NCBI RefSeq assembly: GCF_000292345.1
Contig: NZ_ALOU01000026.1
Location: 1 to 34,584, forward strand
Origin: Cupriavidus sp. BIS7
GTDB lineage: Bacteria > Pseudomonadota > Gammaproteobacteria > Burkholderiales > Burkholderiaceae
Direction of reading: 5' to 3'
Length of the DNA: 34,584 nucleotides
The position numbers and the translations under genes were made by a program. The notes below the pieces were generated by a model that was given only the letters and a program-made list of their open reading frames with translations, did not search any database and was not told where the DNA came from. Numbering within the stretch: the first letter of the stretch is position 1; the number at the start of each line of letters is the position of its first letter. This document shows, piece by piece, positions 16,282-24,157 of this stretch.

Positions 16282-16320
16282 CGGCCGGGGCCTGCCGGCT
16301 GTTGCAGGAGCCCCCGGCCG
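16282..16320. repeat. Strong GC hairpin upstream of the LysR promoter
   Basis: CGGCCGGGG (16282-16290) pairs with CCCCGGCCG (16312-16320), and CCTGC (16291-16295) with GCAGG (16304-16308). This gives a 14-bp stem with a 3-base bulge and an 8-base loop. It begins three bases outside the -35 box and belongs to no gene. It could be a terminator remnant protecting the promoter, or a small structured RNA; no T-tract follows on either strand. Confidence 0.5.
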
Positions 16321-16574
16321 TGCTGGGGATCACGCATCAGAAAACGCGCGGCGCGGGCGCTTCCCGCAGACAGGAAAAACGCTCGCGGGGAATGTGGCAA
16401 GCCATATTCGATCAACTGGCCTTAATAATCGTCTCGTAAGTGTTACAAAATAAATTTTCGACATATCTGATTGAATCAGACGTGCATGGAGATTCCGGGC
16501 CGCCTCAATATAGTGAAATGACAGGATGGGAAAAATAAGAAAAATGATTGATCTGGTCTGTCTGGAGGGCGGCG
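16321..16574. other. Intergenic region upstream of the low-GC lipoprotein
   Basis: About 250 bases without a gene. The right half becomes A/T-rich (from about 16420) and holds a palindrome at 16466-16480. A possible plus-strand promoter is TTACAA (16443-16448) with TCTGAT (16466-16471) 17 bases on; both are partial matches. Confidence 0.4.
16466..16480. promoter_or_regulatory. Perfect 15-base palindrome, candidate operator
   Basis: TCTGATT-G-AATCAGA has perfect 7-bp arms around one central base. It lies 95 bases before the lipoprotein start and overlaps a possible -10 hexamer, which is where a repressor would bind. No regulator gene is adjacent on the plus strand. Confidence 0.5.
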
Positions 16575-17300
16575 ATGAACCACACCAAGAAGATTTTGGG
16601 GGCCATGGCCATGACGATGTTGCTGGGCGCCTGCGGCGGTGGCGGCGGCGACAGTGGTAGCAGTGGCAATAGCACTAGCACGCAGCAGGATGTATCGGTT
16701 CCCCTGCAGACTGCGGTGGCAAACGAAGTCAATAACGGAATTACCGTCAATTTCTCGATTACCGGTACGGTGGGCGGCACTGCGGTGACGGGGTCGGGCT
16801 CTCTCAACGATGCCAAGGCTGTTTCGGGCATGTTCAATGGCGCGGCGGTGCTGACGACAACGGAGACTCTCAGCGGTACGGTGATGGCGAATGGCGTATC
16901 GCAGCAATTTTCTACGATGCGGACGATATTCAGGAATCCGGCCACGTTCGCCGAGGTTGCGGAAAACCTCGGAGGCCCTGTTGTCATCTTTCCCGCATAT
17001 GTTTATCCGTCGACAGTCAAGGCCGGAGATTCGGGAACGCTGGTTACCGGCACCGTATTTTCAGATGGCAGCATGACAACCAAGACGGGGTCGGTGGTCC
17101 GCGCGTTCAGCGTAGCTGCCGATACTTCCACCACGCTACTGGTTACCTTTACGGAAAGCGATTTCGATACCAATAACGTCAAGCTGGCGGATGACCAGAC
17201 AACGCTGCGCATCGATACCTCGGGCAATATTCAGTTCGTATCCGAGAAGGTGACTGGCTTCGCAGTCAACGGACAACAGGGCTCGCTCACGTTCCAGTAA
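16575..17300 (+). CDS. Orphan lipoprotein of unknown function, low G+C
   Basis: A 241-residue lipoprotein: MNHTKKILGAMAMTMLLGAC, with C20 in the lipobox LGAC. A Gly/Ser/Asn-rich linker (21-45) follows, then a Thr/Val/Gly-rich region with the alternating pattern of a beta-sandwich (FSITGTVGGTAVTGSGSL, then TLLVTFTESDF, and a final VTGFAVNGQQGSLTFQ strand). GGAGGG lies 5 bases before ATG 16575. No family is recognised. Two 60-base lines counted inside the gene give 55 % and 50 % G+C, against 73 % for a line in the neighbouring oxidoreductase gene, so recent acquisition or a surface-protein bias is likely. It is a single-gene unit with its own upstream palindrome and downstream terminator. Confidence 0.85.
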   Translation: MNHTKKILGAMAMTMLLGACGGGGGDSGSSGNSTSTQQDVSVPLQTAVANEVNNGITVNFSITGTVGGTAVTGSGSLNDAKAVSGMFNGAAVLTTTETLSGTVMANGVSQQFSTMRTIFRNPATFAEVAENLGGPVVIFPAYVYPSTVKAGDSGTLVTGTVFSDGSMTTKTGSVVRAFSVAADTSTTLLVTFTESDFDTNNVKLADDQTTLRIDTSGNIQFVSEKVTGFAVNGQQGSLTFQ

Positions 17301-17333
17301 TTTCGGGCGTATCAGCAGGGCGGGTTTGCCGGG

Positions 17334-17366
17334 GGCCGGCAGCGGCTGTAAAGGCCGTTGCCGGCC
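17334..17366 (+). terminator. Terminator-like hairpin after the lipoprotein gene
   Basis: GGCCGGCAGCGGC (17334-17346) pairs with GCCGTTGCCGGCC (17354-17366) in a 13-bp stem with one G-U pair and a 7-base loop; TATTT follows. It lies 33 bases after the lipoprotein stop and separates it from the convergent oxidoreductase gene. Confidence 0.65.
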
Positions 17367-17391
17367 TATTTCCATCCGGCGGGTGACGCGC

Positions 17392-19641
17392 CTACTTCTC
17401 GCGCGAGACCTCCACCAGACAGCTCATGGCATTTGGCCCCTGCGTGAGGTCTGACGTGCCAATGTCGAGCGTCAGCGTGTTCGCCGCACCGGCGCGGTCC
17501 ACGCCATCGGCGTCGGGGTCGTACCAGGCGCCGGTTGCCATGACGGCCACGCCAGGGGCCACGCCGTCGCTGACGGCCAGCCCTGCCGCGATTGCGCCGC
17601 GGGCGTTGTGCACGCGTACGCGCATGCCGGGATGCAGGCCGCGCGCCGCAGCATCCACCGGATGCAGCGTGATGCGCTCGGCGCCGGCCACCTTGCCCGA
17701 CTGCGCCAGAGGAGCGGGGTCTAGCTGGCTGTGCAGGCGGTCGGCGGGCTGGACCGAGACCAGATGAAGCGGATGGCGCGAGGCCTCGGCGGCCCCGAGC
17801 CATTCGATGGGCGGTTGCCAGTGCGGATGCGTGCCGCAGTCTGCCGAGAGCGCGCCAATCGTCGGGCTCGAAAGCTCGATGCGCCCGCTTGGCGTCCGCA
17901 GTGGGTGGGAAGCCGGGTCGGCGCGGAAATCCTCGAACAGCACGAAGTCCTTTTCGGGCGCTGGTAGCGCCACGTAGCCGGTGCGCCAGAACTGGTCGAA
18001 CGCCGGCAGTTCAATTCCGGCGCTTGCCTGCGCGTCGCGGCAGCGCGCGTAGATGGCGGCGATCCATGCCCGTTCGTCACGGCCTTCGGTGAACGCGTCG
18101 CGATAGCCGAGGCGGTCGGCCAGCTCGGTAAAGATGTCCAGATCGCTGCGCGCCTGATGCAGCGGCGCAATGGCCTGGTGCATCGCCAGCACATAGCGGT
18201 CACGCGACGAGCCGCCGATATCGTTGCGTTCTAGCGCCGTGGTGACGGGCAGGACGATATCGGCATGGCGCGCCGTGGCGGTCCAGCAGATGTCCTGCAC
18301 GATCACGGTCTGCGGCCGCGCCCAGGCCTGCCGCAGCCGCGCAAGCTGCTGGTGATGATGGAACGGATTGCCGCCCGCCCAGTGGACGAGCTTTATGTCC
18401 GGGTAGTGGCGCGTTTCACCGCGAAAACGATAGGCGGCGCCCGGGTTCAGCAGCATGTCCGACAGGCGCGCGGCGGGGATATCCAGATTGGCCGGATTGC
18501 GGCCCACGGGCATCTCGGGGCCGGGAGTCGCCACGCGCGGATTGCCAACGCCGTTCATCGAGCCGTGTCCGAATCCGAATCCGCCGCCCGGCAAGCCGAT
18601 CTGGCCGAGCATGGCGGCCAGCGCGATGGCCATCCAGTACGGCTGCTCGCCGCGATGCGCGCGCTGCACCGCAAAGCTGCACGTGATGTAGCTGCGCCTG
18701 CCCGCAAGCTGCACGGCAAGATGCTCGATACGTTCCGCCGGAACGCCCGTAATGGCTGCGGCCCACGCGGGTGTCTTCGGCGCGCCGTCGCGCTGGCCGG
18801 TCAGATAGGCCTCAAGCTCCGGCCACCCGCTGCAGCAGTCCTGCAGGAACGCCATGTCATGCGCGCCGGCGCGCAACAGCTCGTAAGCCAGTGCGAGCAT
18901 CAGCGCGACATCGGTATTGGGCCGGATCGGTATCCATTCGGCGCCAAGGAACGCAGGGCAGTCATCGCGCGTGGGGCTGATATTGATGACGGTGGCGCCG
19001 CTTGCCGCCAGCTTGCGCAGCCAGCCTTCCTGCGTATGCTCGGCCGCGCCGCCTGAAGAGACCTGCCCGTTCTTGAGCGCAAGGCCGCCGAACGCGAGGA
19101 ACACTTCAGTATTCGCGATCAGGCTTGGCCACGCGGTGACCCGGCCGGTCAGTGGCCGGTCCGTGCCGATCACATGCGGCAGCAGGAACTGTGCAGTGCC
19201 CCAGCTGTAGTTGCCGACCTGATCGACGCAACCGCCGCCCTGGAAATGGAAGCGACGGATCAGCGAACGCGCATGATGCAGCCGGCCCGCCGACGACCAG
19301 CCATATGACCCACCGAATATGCCCGACGGGCCCCATGTATCACGCACGCGGCCGATCTCGCTGGCCACGAGATCCAGCGCCGTATCCCATGACACCTCGA
19401 CGAAGTCGTCGCGCCCACGCATCTGGCCATCGGCAGCGTCTCGCTTTTCAAGCCAGCCGCGCCGGACCATCGGCGTGCGGATGCGTGTTGGCGAGTAGAC
19501 CGTCGGCACGATCGAGTCGAGCAGCGGCGAAGGGCAGGGGTCGGCCGCAAACGGCTCGCAGCGGATCAGGCGGCCGTCCTGCACGATCGCCGTGAATGCT
19601 CCCCAATGCGCCAGTTGCGGATAGCGGCGGGTGGTACTCAC
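17392..19641 (-). CDS. BisC-like molybdopterin sulfoxide reductase
   Basis: A 749-residue molybdenum enzyme of the DMSO reductase family, most like E. coli biotin sulfoxide reductase BisC: AHWGAFTAIV (11-20), IRTPMVRRGWL (54-64), IFGGSYGWSSAGRLH (108-122). The likely Mo ligand is S146 in VGNYSWGTAQ, matching the serine of BisC/DMSO reductase. There is no N-terminal Fe-S cysteine motif and no Tat signal, so it should be a soluble cytoplasmic enzyme, as BisC is. BisC reduces biotin sulfoxide and free methionine sulfoxide; here the neighbours (C-S lyase, deacylase, dioxygenase) point to another organosulfur sulfoxide. Start is GTG 19641 with AGGGGG about 10 bases upstream, 4 bases after the stop of the Bug gene, so they are co-transcribed. 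Confidence 0.9.
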   Translation of the reverse strand: MSTTRRYPQLAHWGAFTAIVQDGRLIRCEPFAADPCPSPLLDSIVPTVYSPTRIRTPMVRRGWLEKRDAADGQMRGRDDFVEVSWDTALDLVASEIGRVRDTWGPSGIFGGSYGWSSAGRLHHARSLIRRFHFQGGGCVDQVGNYSWGTAQFLLPHVIGTDRPLTGRVTAWPSLIANTEVFLAFGGLALKNGQVSSGGAAEHTQEGWLRKLAASGATVINISPTRDDCPAFLGAEWIPIRPNTDVALMLALAYELLRAGAHDMAFLQDCCSGWPELEAYLTGQRDGAPKTPAWAAAITGVPAERIEHLAVQLAGRRSYITCSFAVQRAHRGEQPYWMAIALAAMLGQIGLPGGGFGFGHGSMNGVGNPRVATPGPEMPVGRNPANLDIPAARLSDMLLNPGAAYRFRGETRHYPDIKLVHWAGGNPFHHHQQLARLRQAWARPQTVIVQDICWTATARHADIVLPVTTALERNDIGGSSRDRYVLAMHQAIAPLHQARSDLDIFTELADRLGYRDAFTEGRDERAWIAAIYARCRDAQASAGIELPAFDQFWRTGYVALPAPEKDFVLFEDFRADPASHPLRTPSGRIELSSPTIGALSADCGTHPHWQPPIEWLGAAEASRHPLHLVSVQPADRLHSQLDPAPLAQSGKVAGAERITLHPVDAAARGLHPGMRVRVHNARGAIAAGLAVSDGVAPGVAVMATGAWYDPDADGVDRAGAANTLTLDIGTSDLTQGPNAMSCLVEVSREK

Positions 19642-19645
19642 GGCA

Positions 19646-20608
19646 TCAATCCCCCTGGATGCCAGCCTTGCGGATCAGGTCGCCCCACTTGGCACGTTCG
19701 GTAGCGAGCAGCCTGGCGAACTGCTGCGGCGAATCCGACGTGGCGTCCATGCCGGATACGGCCAGGCGTTGGCGAATCTCGGGCTCGGCCATCACCTTTA
19801 CAAGCGCCTTGTTCAGTTGCGCGATCACATCGGCAGGCGTGCCGGCCGGCGCGACCAGTCCATACCAGTTGGTCACCTCATATCCCGGCACACCGGACTC
19901 CGCCACGGTGGGCACGCCGGGAAACTGTGGCGAGCGGGTTGCCGTGGTGACGGCCAGCGCGCGCAGCTTGCCCGAGGCGATCAGCGGTTTGGCCGATGGG
20001 TCCGAGAACGTGATCGGCACAACGCCGCCGATTACGTCGGTCAGCGCCGGTGTGGTCCCCTTGTACGGCACGTGCTGCATCTGCAGGCCGGTCAGCATCT
20101 TGAACTGCTCGGCGGCGATCTGGCCAATCGTGCCGTTGCCGCCCGACGCGTAGGAGAACTTGCCGTTGGCGCCGCGTACGGCCGCCAGCATGCCGGGCAT
20201 GTCCTTGTAGGGCGCATCGGCACTGGTGACAAGTACGTTGGGCATCGTCACCAGCACGCTGATCGGCGCGAAATCCTTCTGCGCGTCATACGGCAGCTTG
20301 CGCAGGTTCGGCCAGATCGTGAACGACCCGGGCGTGGCCACGTAAAGCGTGTAGCCGTCCGGCGCGGACTTGGCAACAAGATCGGTGGCGATCAGCCCGC
20401 CCGCACCGGGACGGTTGTCGATGATCACGTTCGCCTTCAATTGATCGGAAAGCGCTGGAGCGATTGCGCGTGCGAGGGCGTCAGCGCCGCCGCCCGGCGG
20501 GAAGCCGACGACGACGCGGATCGGTTTCGATGCGTCGGGCCACGCGGCGTTGGCTGCGAGCGGGGTGACGGTTGCGAGCAGGATTAGCAGGGCGCGAAGG
20601 GCGGGCAT
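19646..20608 (-). CDS. Bug/TctC-family periplasmic binding protein (1)
   Basis: A 320-residue extracytoplasmic solute receptor. The signal peptide is MPALRALLILLATVTPLAANA, cleaved near residue 21. Family marks are PIRVVVGFPPGGGADALAR, NRPGAGGLIATDLVAKSAPDGYTL, QHVPYKGTTPALTDVIGG and the C-terminal NWYGLVAPAGTP. Bug proteins bind carboxylates and amides such as amino acids and nicotinamide. No TctA/TctB membrane genes are in the window, so it is an orphan receptor, as is common in Burkholderiales. ATG 20608 with GGAG 8 bases upstream is chosen; the frame remains open upstream through the repeat. A repeat element (20661-20779) separates it from the deacylase gene. Confidence 0.93.
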   Translation of the reverse strand: MPALRALLILLATVTPLAANAAWPDASKPIRVVVGFPPGGGADALARAIAPALSDQLKANVIIDNRPGAGGLIATDLVAKSAPDGYTLYVATPGSFTIWPNLRKLPYDAQKDFAPISVLVTMPNVLVTSADAPYKDMPGMLAAVRGANGKFSYASGGNGTIGQIAAEQFKMLTGLQMQHVPYKGTTPALTDVIGGVVPITFSDPSAKPLIASGKLRALAVTTATRSPQFPGVPTVAESGVPGYEVTNWYGLVAPAGTPADVIAQLNKALVKVMAEPEIRQRLAVSGMDATSDSPQQFARLLATERAKWGDLIRKAGIQGD

Positions 20609-20660
20609 GATGGGACTCCAGAATTCGTGGTGATGGCTGCGTGTTGGCATTGGATGCGCT

Positions 20661-20779
20661 GGCCCTCTCCCCCAACCCCTCTCCCGCTGTGCGGGAGAGG
20701 GGAGCAAACCGCGAGCGTTTGATATGCCTTCTGTGGTCTCCCCTCTCCCGCAAGCGGGAGAGGGGCGGGGGAGAGGGCC
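20661..20779. repeat. Composite palindromic repeat element with terminal inverted repeats
   Basis: GGCCCTCTCCCCC (20661-20673) and GGGGGAGAGGGCC (20767-20779) are perfect 13-bp terminal inverted repeats. Inside are two hairpins with the same 12-bp arms CCCCTCTCCCGC/GCGGGAGAGGGG: 20676-20702 (loop TGT) and 20740-20765 (loop AA). The 37 bases between the hairpins are unique. It encodes nothing and sits between two minus-strand genes. Related sequence occurs at 317-423 and at the right end of the window, so it is a dispersed family of REP/MITE type. Confidence 0.8.
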
Positions 20780-20802
20780 AGCGGTTGCCACGCGATACCC
20801 CT

Positions 20803-21819
20803 TCAATCGACGCTCACGCTGTCCCATTCCCACGCCACGAACGCCAGGCGCTCGCCGGTATGGACCACGGGATCGCTGCGCAACCCAATCAACACGCCGT
20901 CGCGCGTGAGCGGCTTGACGGGCGTGAGCGATGCATCGAGCTTGAGCGTGTCGCCGATCGACGCGCCTTCGCGCACCAGGTCGCCGGCGCGTGCTGCAGG
21001 GATAAACAGCCCGCCTTCGTCGGCGGTGATCCAGCCTCTCCGCGTGACACGACGCAGCGACGTTGCGGCGCGCTGTGTGGGCGGGCCTTCGAGAATTCCC
21101 ATCTGCACGGCCAGGCCATGAAAGCCGGTCTCGGCCACGGCGATGTTGTCGGCCTCGAAGCGGCTGCCGCTGCCGAGTTCGAGCATGAACGCGCAGATGC
21201 CGGCGGCCAGGCACTGGTAGTCGAGCGCGCCGGCGATATTGCCGGGCAGTTCGCCCTTGCCGCCCACGTCCTGCTGGCAGGCCACGTGCGGATGGAACGG
21301 CGCCATTGCCGCCAGCACGTCTGACTCGGTCACGCTGCTGCCGGGGTGTACCTTGTAGACCGTGTAGGGCCGGGCATCGAATAGCGGATTCATCGTGTGC
21401 AGGTTGATCAGCACATCGGCCACACCGCGCACCTCGGCCATCAGCGCATGCGCCAGCCGCTCCGACACCAGCCCGCCGGCGTTGCCCGGATAGGTCTGGT
21501 CGAGATCGAGCTCGTCGTACGGATTGCGCTTGCGGCGCGCATCGAGCGCGTGCGGATTGCCGGTTGGCGTGACCACGACGTTGCCGCGCATCGTCGCCGG
21601 GTCCAGGCTGCGCGCGAAGCGCAGCGCAGCCACCATGCCGTTGATCTCGTCGCCGTGCACCTGGCCGTGCAGCCAGAGCGTGCGGCCCGGGTGGGCGCCG
21701 CGTACCGCCACATAGGGCAGCGTGACCGCCATGCCCGAGGCCATCGAGCCAACCGGAAGATGCCCGCTGGTGCGGGCAGGGCCGGATTGCTGGCGCAGCC
21801 AGTCACCGATGATCGGCAT
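20803..21819 (-). CDS. Succinylglutamate desuccinylase/aspartoacylase-family deacylase (M14)
   Basis: A 338-residue zinc-dependent amidohydrolase of the AstE/AspA group. The zinc site reads HGQVHGDE (51-58; H55 and E58) and H141 in LINLHT. RRKRNPYDELDLDQTYPG (95-112) corresponds to the substrate-binding region of the family. The C-terminal part (AGDLVREGASIGDTL) resembles the beta-barrel/lipoyl-like domain of these enzymes. Such enzymes remove an acyl group from N-acyl amino acids. ATG 21819 has AGGAG 8 bases upstream and overlaps the C-S lyase gene by 17 bases, so the two are coupled: a deacylase linked to a PLP lyase suggests an N-acylated, S-substituted amino acid as substrate. Confidence 0.9.
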   Translation of the reverse strand: MPIIGDWLRQQSGPARTSGHLPVGSMASGMAVTLPYVAVRGAHPGRTLWLHGQVHGDEINGMVAALRFARSLDPATMRGNVVVTPTGNPHALDARRKRNPYDELDLDQTYPGNAGGLVSERLAHALMAEVRGVADVLINLHTMNPLFDARPYTVYKVHPGSSVTESDVLAAMAPFHPHVACQQDVGGKGELPGNIAGALDYQCLAAGICAFMLELGSGSRFEADNIAVAETGFHGLAVQMGILEGPPTQRAATSLRRVTRRGWITADEGGLFIPAARAGDLVREGASIGDTLKLDASLTPVKPLTRDGVLIGLRSDPVVHTGERLAFVAWEWDSVSVD

Positions 21820-23017
21820 GGACGGACTCCTGTTCGTTGGCGTCGAGTTGGCCGATGGCGGCAAACGCCTGATCGAGATCGGCCAGCAGGTCTTCCACGC
21901 TTTCCAGTCCGATGTGCAGGCGGATCACGATGGCGTGCTGCGACCAGTCGCTCACGCTGCGCGCGCGCCGCATGTCGGCCAGCACGGCCAGGCTTTCGAA
22001 GCCGCCCCACGAGGCCCCGATGCCGAAAAGCCGCAGGCTGTCGACAAATCGCTCGGGTGCGACAGCGGCCCGTGAACGTAGCGTGAATGACAGAAGACCG
22101 TTCGTGCCGTGGCAGTCGCGCTTCCAGAGCGCGTGGTTCGCGTCGTCCGGCAAGGCCGGGCAGAAGACCTGTGCCACTTCCGGCCGCTTCAGCAGCCAGT
22201 CCGCCACGGCGAGCGCGCCCGCCTGATGCTGTGCCAGCCGCGCGCCGAGCGAACGGATGCCGCGCTGCACCAGATAGGCGTCATCGGGGCTCACGGTCAT
22301 GCCGAACGCGTCTGACATCGTGTTCAGTTCGGCCCACGCGGCCTCGGTTGTGCAGACGGTGCCCATCATCACGTCCGAATGGCCGCCCAGGTACTTGGTG
22401 GCGGCCATCAGCGAGATATCGGCACCAAGTTCGAGCGGGCGGTAGAGCAGCCCGGAGCCCCAGGTGTTGTCCGCCGCCACCAGCGCACCGTGCGCGTGCG
22501 CGCGTGCGGCCAGCGCGGGCAGGTCGCACATTTCGTACACCAGAGATCCCGGGGCTTCGACGTAGACCAGGCGCGTCTCCGGGCGAAGCTTCGCGTCTAG
22601 ATCCGTGCCGTCTGCGCGGTAGAAGTCCGTGGTGATGCCGTGCTGGCGCAGGAACCCGTTGGCCAGGTTGCGTACGGGTTCGTACACGCAGTCGGGCAGC
22701 AGCACATGCTGGCCCGGACGCACGTAGGCCAGGATCGTCATCGCCGCCGCAGCCAGCCCCGATGGAAACAGGCGCGTGCGATAGCCGCCTTCGAGCGTCG
22801 TCACCATGTCTTCGAGCGCGAAGTTGGTGGGATTGCCGCGCGCGCCGTAGGTGAACAGACGCTCGCTGTCGCGGCGTGCACGCATCTCGCGCTGCTGCGC
22901 GACGGAATCGAACAGCACGGTGCTGGCGCGCACCACGGGGGGATTCACCGGCTGGCCGCCCGGCGTGGCGGACGTGCGGCCCGCGTGCGCGAGGCGGGTA
23001 GGAATCGAGTGCTTCAT
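21803..23017 (-). CDS. Cystathionine beta-lyase-like PLP enzyme (Cys/Met metabolism family)
   Basis: A 404-residue fold-type I PLP enzyme. The Schiff-base lysine is K208 in SLMAATKYLGGHSD. YGARGNPT (57-64) supplies the phosphate-binding Tyr/Arg from the partner subunit, PSGLAA (85-90) stacks the cofactor region, and D183 in ADNTWGSGL holds the pyridine nitrogen. It most resembles cystathionine beta-lyase (MetC), which splits C-S bonds to give a thiol, pyruvate and ammonia. A gamma-lyase is also possible by family. The gene overlaps the deacylase gene by 17 bases; placement beside binding proteins suggests catabolism rather than methionine synthesis. Start ATG 23017 has only a weak AGG upstream. 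Confidence 0.9.
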   Translation of the reverse strand: MKHSIPTRLAHAGRTSATPGGQPVNPPVVRASTVLFDSVAQQREMRARRDSERLFTYGARGNPTNFALEDMVTTLEGGYRTRLFPSGLAAAAMTILAYVRPGQHVLLPDCVYEPVRNLANGFLRQHGITTDFYRADGTDLDAKLRPETRLVYVEAPGSLVYEMCDLPALAARAHAHGALVAADNTWGSGLLYRPLELGADISLMAATKYLGGHSDVMMGTVCTTEAAWAELNTMSDAFGMTVSPDDAYLVQRGIRSLGARLAQHQAGALAVADWLLKRPEVAQVFCPALPDDANHALWKRDCHGTNGLLSFTLRSRAAVAPERFVDSLRLFGIGASWGGFESLAVLADMRRARSVSDWSQHAIVIRLHIGLESVEDLLADLDQAFAAIGQLDANEQESVHADHR

Positions 23018-23096
23018 GGTTGGCCTGTGGGGTGGCTCACTTGTTGGATTGGGGCGATGTGCCGCAAGTACCGTGCCTTGCGGCGACTGTCTTCAA

Positions 23097-24092
23097 CTAG
23101 TCGAGATGGGCGCCTGAAAGCTTGACGATCTGCGACCAGCGCGAGATGTCCTGCTTCAGTTGCGTGGCGAACGCCTCCGGCGAGCTTGCCACCACATCGC
23201 TGCCGCCGTCATTGATGATCTTGATGACGTCCGGCATCTGCAGCACCTGCACGATGGCGCGATTGAGCAATGCCACGCGCTCCGGCGCAGTGCCGGCCGG
23301 TACGAAGAAACCATACCAGTCCTCGAACCGTGCATTGCGATAACCGAGTTCCTCAAGCGTCGGCACCTTGGCAAACACGCCGAGCCGGCGCGGGCTGGTG
23401 ACCGCCAGCGCGCGCATGCGCCCCGTCTGGATAAAGCCGGCCACCGATGACGTCGAGGTGATCAGCACATCGACCTGGCCGCCGAGCAGGTCGTTGATGG
23501 CCGGGCCCGCACCCTTGTACGGCACGTGCTGCATCGACACCTTGTCGTCCTTGTCCAGCACCACGCCGACGAGGTGGGACAGCGTGCCATTGCCCGGCGT
23601 GGCGAACGTGATCTTTTGCGGCTGGGCCTTGGCCTGGGTGGCCAGCTCCGCAAACGTCTTCCACGGCGCGTTGGCCGACACCACGATGGCCAGCGGCGCG
23701 GCATTGATCTGCGTTACCGGGATGAACTGCTTGACCGGATCAAAGCCCGGCGCGCGGTATAGCGTTGGGTTCACCGCCATGATCGACACCTGCGAGGACA
23801 GCACCGTATAGCCATCGGGCTTCGACTCCGCCACGTAGCGCGTGCCGATATTGCCGCCCGCCCCGCCGCGATTGTCGGTGACCGCGCTTTGTCCAAGCAC
23901 CTGCGAAAGGCGCGTGGACACGAGTCGCGCGACAGCGTCGTTGCCGCCGCCGGCCGGGAATGGCGAAACGATCCGCAGCGGTTGCGTCGGGAATCCATCG
24001 ACGGGAGCCAGCGGTTGCGCCGTGGCGGCAACGTGGGAGCCGAGTGCGGTGATGGTGAATGCTGCGGCCAGGAACTGCGGGATGCGTGACAT
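23097..24092 (-). CDS. Bug/TctC-family periplasmic binding protein (2)
   Basis: A 331-residue solute receptor with a signal peptide (MSRIPQFLAAAFTITALGSHVAATA, cleaved near residue 25). Family blocks are LRIVSPFPAGGGNDAVARL, TDNRGGAGGNIGTRYVAESKPDGYT, QHVPYKGAGPAINDLLGGQVD and DWYGFFVPAGTAP. GAGG lies 8 bases before ATG 24092. It differs clearly from the other Bug protein in the same cluster, so the two may bind different ligands. No membrane TctAB partner is present. It is 65 bases downstream of the rhodanese stop and 79 bases upstream of the C-S lyase start. Confidence 0.93.
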   Translation of the reverse strand: MSRIPQFLAAAFTITALGSHVAATAQPLAPVDGFPTQPLRIVSPFPAGGGNDAVARLVSTRLSQVLGQSAVTDNRGGAGGNIGTRYVAESKPDGYTVLSSQVSIMAVNPTLYRAPGFDPVKQFIPVTQINAAPLAIVVSANAPWKTFAELATQAKAQPQKITFATPGNGTLSHLVGVVLDKDDKVSMQHVPYKGAGPAINDLLGGQVDVLITSTSSVAGFIQTGRMRALAVTSPRRLGVFAKVPTLEELGYRNARFEDWYGFFVPAGTAPERVALLNRAIVQVLQMPDVIKIINDGGSDVVASSPEAFATQLKQDISRWSQIVKLSGAHLD

Positions 24093-24157
24093 GGGGGCGA
24101 CCTCGTTCTTTTATTGGCGGGGGCAGGTAGTGGTAATGGGGCGGAATCGGTTGGCAG

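Noticed and set aside
17392..19641. Periplasmic DMSO/TMAO reductase
   Set aside because: No Tat signal and no electron-transfer partner genes; BisC-like cytoplasmic motifs fit better.
20661..20779. The dyad element as an insertion sequence
   Set aside because: It is 119 bases, has no transposase frame and no obvious target duplication; a non-coding repeat fits better.
20609..21214. N-terminal extension of the first Bug protein by about 200 codons
   Set aside because: The extension runs through the repeat element and the opposite deacylase frame; a normal signal peptide and Shine-Dalgarno support the start at 20608.
21803..24092. A complete TTT (TctABC) transporter in the cluster
   Set aside because: Only the binding-protein components are present; no TctA or TctB membrane proteins were found.
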